From assembly GCA_034172985.1 (NCBI GenBank), contig JAXFDY010000133.1, positions 1-50,508 of the forward strand: a stretch of 50,508 nt of DNA, in the 5' to 3' direction. Shown piece by piece: positions 48,547 to 50,508 of this stretch. Source of the DNA: CAG-303 sp034172985. Its GTDB lineage: Bacteria > Bacillota > Clostridia > Lachnospirales > Lachnospiraceae. The position numbers and the translations under genes were made by a program. Within the stretch, counting starts at the first letter, position 1, and every line of letters begins with the position of its first letter. The notes below the pieces were generated by a model that was not told the DNA's origin, ran no database searches, and was given only the letters and a program-made list of their open reading frames with translations.

Positions 48547-48798
48547 ATGAATAATATGGAACAGATTATTGCAGCTTCAAAATTAGGAGAGTTGATTCAG
48601 AAAAAGAAAGCAGAAGAAAATAAGAAAAACACAGTGATTTGTGTTTTGGCAGCCATCGGCGTAGTATTAGCTGTTGCAGCCGTTGCATATTTTGTATACA
48701 AGAAAGTATCGGATAAGGCATGTGATGATTTCGTGGATGATTTTGATGACGATTTTGATGATGACTTCTTTGAAGATGAAGATGATACCGATTTATAA
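48547..48798 (+). CDS. Small membrane protein with acidic Asp-rich tail
   Basis: This 83-residue protein has a basic N terminus (KKKAEENKK), one transmembrane helix near 28-48 (TVICVLAAIGVVLAVAAVAYFVY) and an acidic tail of alternating Asp and Phe (DDFVDDFDDDFDDDFFEDED). It resembles small Lachnospiraceae membrane proteins of unknown function (YtxH or DUF4366-like); I cannot assign a family. AAGGAGG stands six bases before ATG 48547. It is expressed on its own, followed by a terminator. Confidence 0.78.
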   Translation: MNNMEQIIAASKLGELIQKKKAEENKKNTVICVLAAIGVVLAVAAVAYFVYKKVSDKACDDFVDDFDDDFDDDFFEDEDDTDL

Positions 48799-48807
48799 GA
48801 AGTGATG

Positions 48808-48850
48808 AATTAGCTGCCACATTTAGTGTGACAGCTAATTTTAATTTCTT
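48808..48850 (+). terminator. Terminator of the small acidic membrane protein gene
   Basis: AATTAGCTG and CAGCTAATT form the outer stem, CAC/GTG the inner one, and a T-rich run follows. It lies directly before the rlmD-like gene. Confidence 0.7.
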
Positions 48851-48892
48851 TTGCAAATGCATGGTAAATATAGAATAGAAGAGGAAAGAGGA

Positions 48893-50299
48893 ATGAAAAA
48901 AGGACAGGAATATATAGGAAAAATCGAAGAATTAGAGTTCCCGAATAAAGGAATTTTTATATATAGAGAAGGAGATACTGAGACAAGAGTAACGATTAAA
49001 GGTACTTTGCCGGGACAGACAGTCAGATTTTTTGTATCAAAGAAACATAGCGGAAGATGCGAAGGAAGACTTCTGGAAGTTCTGGAGCCATCTCCGTTGG
49101 AAAACAGGGAAGGTCTTTGTCCTCATTTTGAAGTGTGCGGGGGATGTACTTATCAGAATATGACATATGATACCCAGATGAAGTTGAAAGGCGATTTAGT
49201 CCGGAATATTGTAGATAAGGTATGTTCTGATTATGTGTATGAGGGAATCCTTGGAAGTCCCATGGAAGTAGGATATAGAAACAAAATGGAATTTTCTTTC
49301 GGGGATGAATATAAGGAAGGTCCATTGGCACTGGGACTTCATAAAAAAGGAAGCTTTTATGATATTGAAACGGTGAATCAATGTCAGATTGTACATGCTG
49401 ATTATAACATGATTCTGACAGATGTGCTGAATTTCTTCCTGGATAAAGAGATCCCTTATTATCATAAGATGCGTCATACCGGTTATCTTCGTCATCTGGT
49501 AATCAGAAGAGCTATCAAGACAGGGGAAATCCTTGTGAATCTAGTGACAACTTCCCATTATGAAGAGTGCGGGGAAGCAAATAAAATCACGGAGGAAGCT
49601 TTATTAAGTGAATTGAAAGAACTGATTCTTTCAAGAGAATATTATGGAAAAATCACAGGGATTCTGCATACTTATAATGATAGTCTCTCAGATGTTGTAC
49701 AAAGTGATCGAACAGAGATATTATACGGAAGAGATTATATAATAGAAAAAATACTGGGCCTGCAGTTTAAGATTTCAGCCTTTTCATTTTTTCAGACAAA
49801 TTCCCTCGGTGCAGAGGTTCTGTATCAGAAAGCAAGAGAATATGTGGGAGAAACCAGGGATAAGGTTGTCTTTGATTTGTATAGCGGTACAGGAACGATT
49901 GCCCAGATGCTTGCACCAGTCGCAAAAAAAGTGGTAGGTGTGGAGATTATAGAGGAGGCGGTAGAAGCCGCCAAAATAAATGCAGAGCTTAACGGGTTGG
50001 ATAATTGCGAATTTATCGCCGGGGATGTGCTTAAGGTGATTGATGAACTTCAGGAAAAACCTGACTTAATTGTGCTGGATCCCCCAAGAGATGGAATTCA
50101 TCCAAAGGCACTGGAGAAAATCATAGATTTCGGAGTAGACCGAATGGTGTATATCTCCTGTAAACCAACCAGCCTGGCCAGGGATTTGGAAGTACTGCAG
50201 GCACGGGGATATCGGGTTGAGAAAGTATGTGCTGTAGACCAATTTCCGATGACTGTGCATGTGGAAGTTGCCGTGTTGCTATTCAGAGCCGATAGCTAG
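48893..50299 (+). CDS. rlmD: 23S rRNA (uracil-5-)-methyltransferase, RumA/RlmD-like
   Basis: This protein of 468 residues has an N-terminal TRAM domain (about 1-65), an iron-sulfur motif CPHFEVCGGCTYQNM (about 78-92) and a fourth Cys in NQCQI. The SPOUT-free class I methyltransferase carries the motifs QTNSLGAEVLYQKA, VFDLYSGTGTIAQMLA, VLDPPRDG and catalytic ISCKPTSLARD. It makes 5-methyluridine in 23S rRNA (or tRNA; the paralogues are hard to separate by sequence alone). I prefer ATG 48893, preceded by GAGG; an ATG 42 bases upstream is in frame. It is the last gene in the window. Confidence 0.9.
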   Translation: MKKGQEYIGKIEELEFPNKGIFIYREGDTETRVTIKGTLPGQTVRFFVSKKHSGRCEGRLLEVLEPSPLENREGLCPHFEVCGGCTYQNMTYDTQMKLKGDLVRNIVDKVCSDYVYEGILGSPMEVGYRNKMEFSFGDEYKEGPLALGLHKKGSFYDIETVNQCQIVHADYNMILTDVLNFFLDKEIPYYHKMRHTGYLRHLVIRRAIKTGEILVNLVTTSHYEECGEANKITEEALLSELKELILSREYYGKITGILHTYNDSLSDVVQSDRTEILYGRDYIIEKILGLQFKISAFSFFQTNSLGAEVLYQKAREYVGETRDKVVFDLYSGTGTIAQMLAPVAKKVVGVEIIEEAVEAAKINAELNGLDNCEFIAGDVLKVIDELQEKPDLIVLDPPRDGIHPKALEKIIDFGVDRMVYISCKPTSLARDLEVLQARGYRVEKVCAVDQFPMTVHVEVAVLLFRADS

Positions 50300-50343
50300 A
50301 AATCCTTGATTTTACTCAGTTTTTCGACCATTTATTGTTTTAA

Positions 50344-50442
50344 CCATATGCGGAAAATGTACTGGAAAAGGAGTTAAAAAGAGAAATTCCAGTAAGTGTC
50401 GGAATAGAACTGGTAGTGGTAGACATGTCAAGAAATGCTTAA
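50344..50442 (+). other. Short open fragment, possible gene relic
   Basis: After a stop at 50341, a frame with no start codon until near its end encodes PYAENVLEKELKREIPVSVG, then IELVVVDMSRNA and a stop. The amphipathic helix and beta-strand pattern look protein-like, but no start, ribosome site or family is recognisable. It may be the tail of a lost gene. Confidence 0.25.
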
Positions 50443-50457
50443 TTTATAAGGAAAATT

Positions 50458-50494
50458 GCACTTTTGGCTATAAAAAGCTGAAAGTGCTTTTTTT
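50458..50494 (+). terminator. Terminator at the right end of the window
   Basis: GCACTTTTGGCT and AAGCTGAAAGTGC form an imperfect stem followed by eight Ts. It probably ends the rlmD transcript or the relic at 50344. Confidence 0.75.
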
Positions 50495-50508
50495 ATGCTC
50501 TTTTTTAG

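Overview
The window is AT-rich chromosomal DNA. Gene content, strong GGAGG-type ribosome binding sites, a T-box leader, a TPP riboswitch, C_GCAxxG_C_C proteins, a DUF1836 protein and PHP/HAD/YerC housekeeping genes suggest a Clostridia member of Lachnospiraceae type. That placement is inferred from gene families, not from a marker gene. No phage, insertion sequence or CRISPR array was seen.

Layout. 63-808: seven tRNA genes (Asn, Glu, Thr, CAT, Asp, Val, Leu). 863-4245: a MerR regulator divergent from an aldo/keto reductase plus HD-domain gene, with a MerR-type promoter between them, then a MATE exporter. 4359-6268: tRNA-Arg, an ECF-like sigma factor with a membrane-anchored partner, and a tiny Ser/Asn-rich gene with a forespore-like promoter that is easily missed. 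6619-11018: a rhodanese, then a tight run of a THUMP RNA methyltransferase, a secreted C1 peptidase, an XTP pyrophosphatase and a YfcE-type phosphoesterase. 11116-11797: a consensus promoter and six tRNAs (Pro, Gly, Arg, His, Gln, Lys), followed by a CDP-alcohol phosphatidyltransferase gene that seems cut at its 5' end. 12423-17223 (minus strand): rfbD, rfbB, a MerR-methyltransferase fusion and a flippase. 17292-20062: a T-box leader, a long inverted repeat, an aminotransferase and an S66 peptidase. 20197-24779: a soluble PocR-chemoreceptor-like protein, a sulfite/nitrite reductase-like fusion with a TauE/SafE permease, and thiC behind a TPP riboswitch.

25056-37990 is the most distinctive block. 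A two-component system and a membrane-anchored accessory protein lead into four consecutive ATPase-permease fusion genes. These form two tandem paralogous pairs (A-B and C-D) of MacB-like half transporters. The gene order resembles peptide or antimicrobial sensing and efflux modules, but the substrate is unknown.

38018-50508 is mostly housekeeping: a membrane protein of unknown function, a cold-shock protein, hslO, a methyltransferase, a C_GCAxxG_C_C/HAD/PHP cluster, a DUF1836 protein, a YerC-type regulator, a PspA plus SPFH-zinc-ribbon pair, pcrA, a small acidic membrane protein and a TRAM-type RNA uracil methyltransferase (RlmD-like).

A second theme is a dispersed palindromic repeat with TAGGCGTTTGCGAA-like ends, seen three times between genes (17611, 37994 and 46131). 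One copy sits between the T-box and its gene, and one supplies a stop codon to the neighbouring gene. Several promoters have near-consensus boxes with 17-bp spacers. Two promoters beside MerR genes instead have the 19-bp spacer typical of MerR-controlled promoters.
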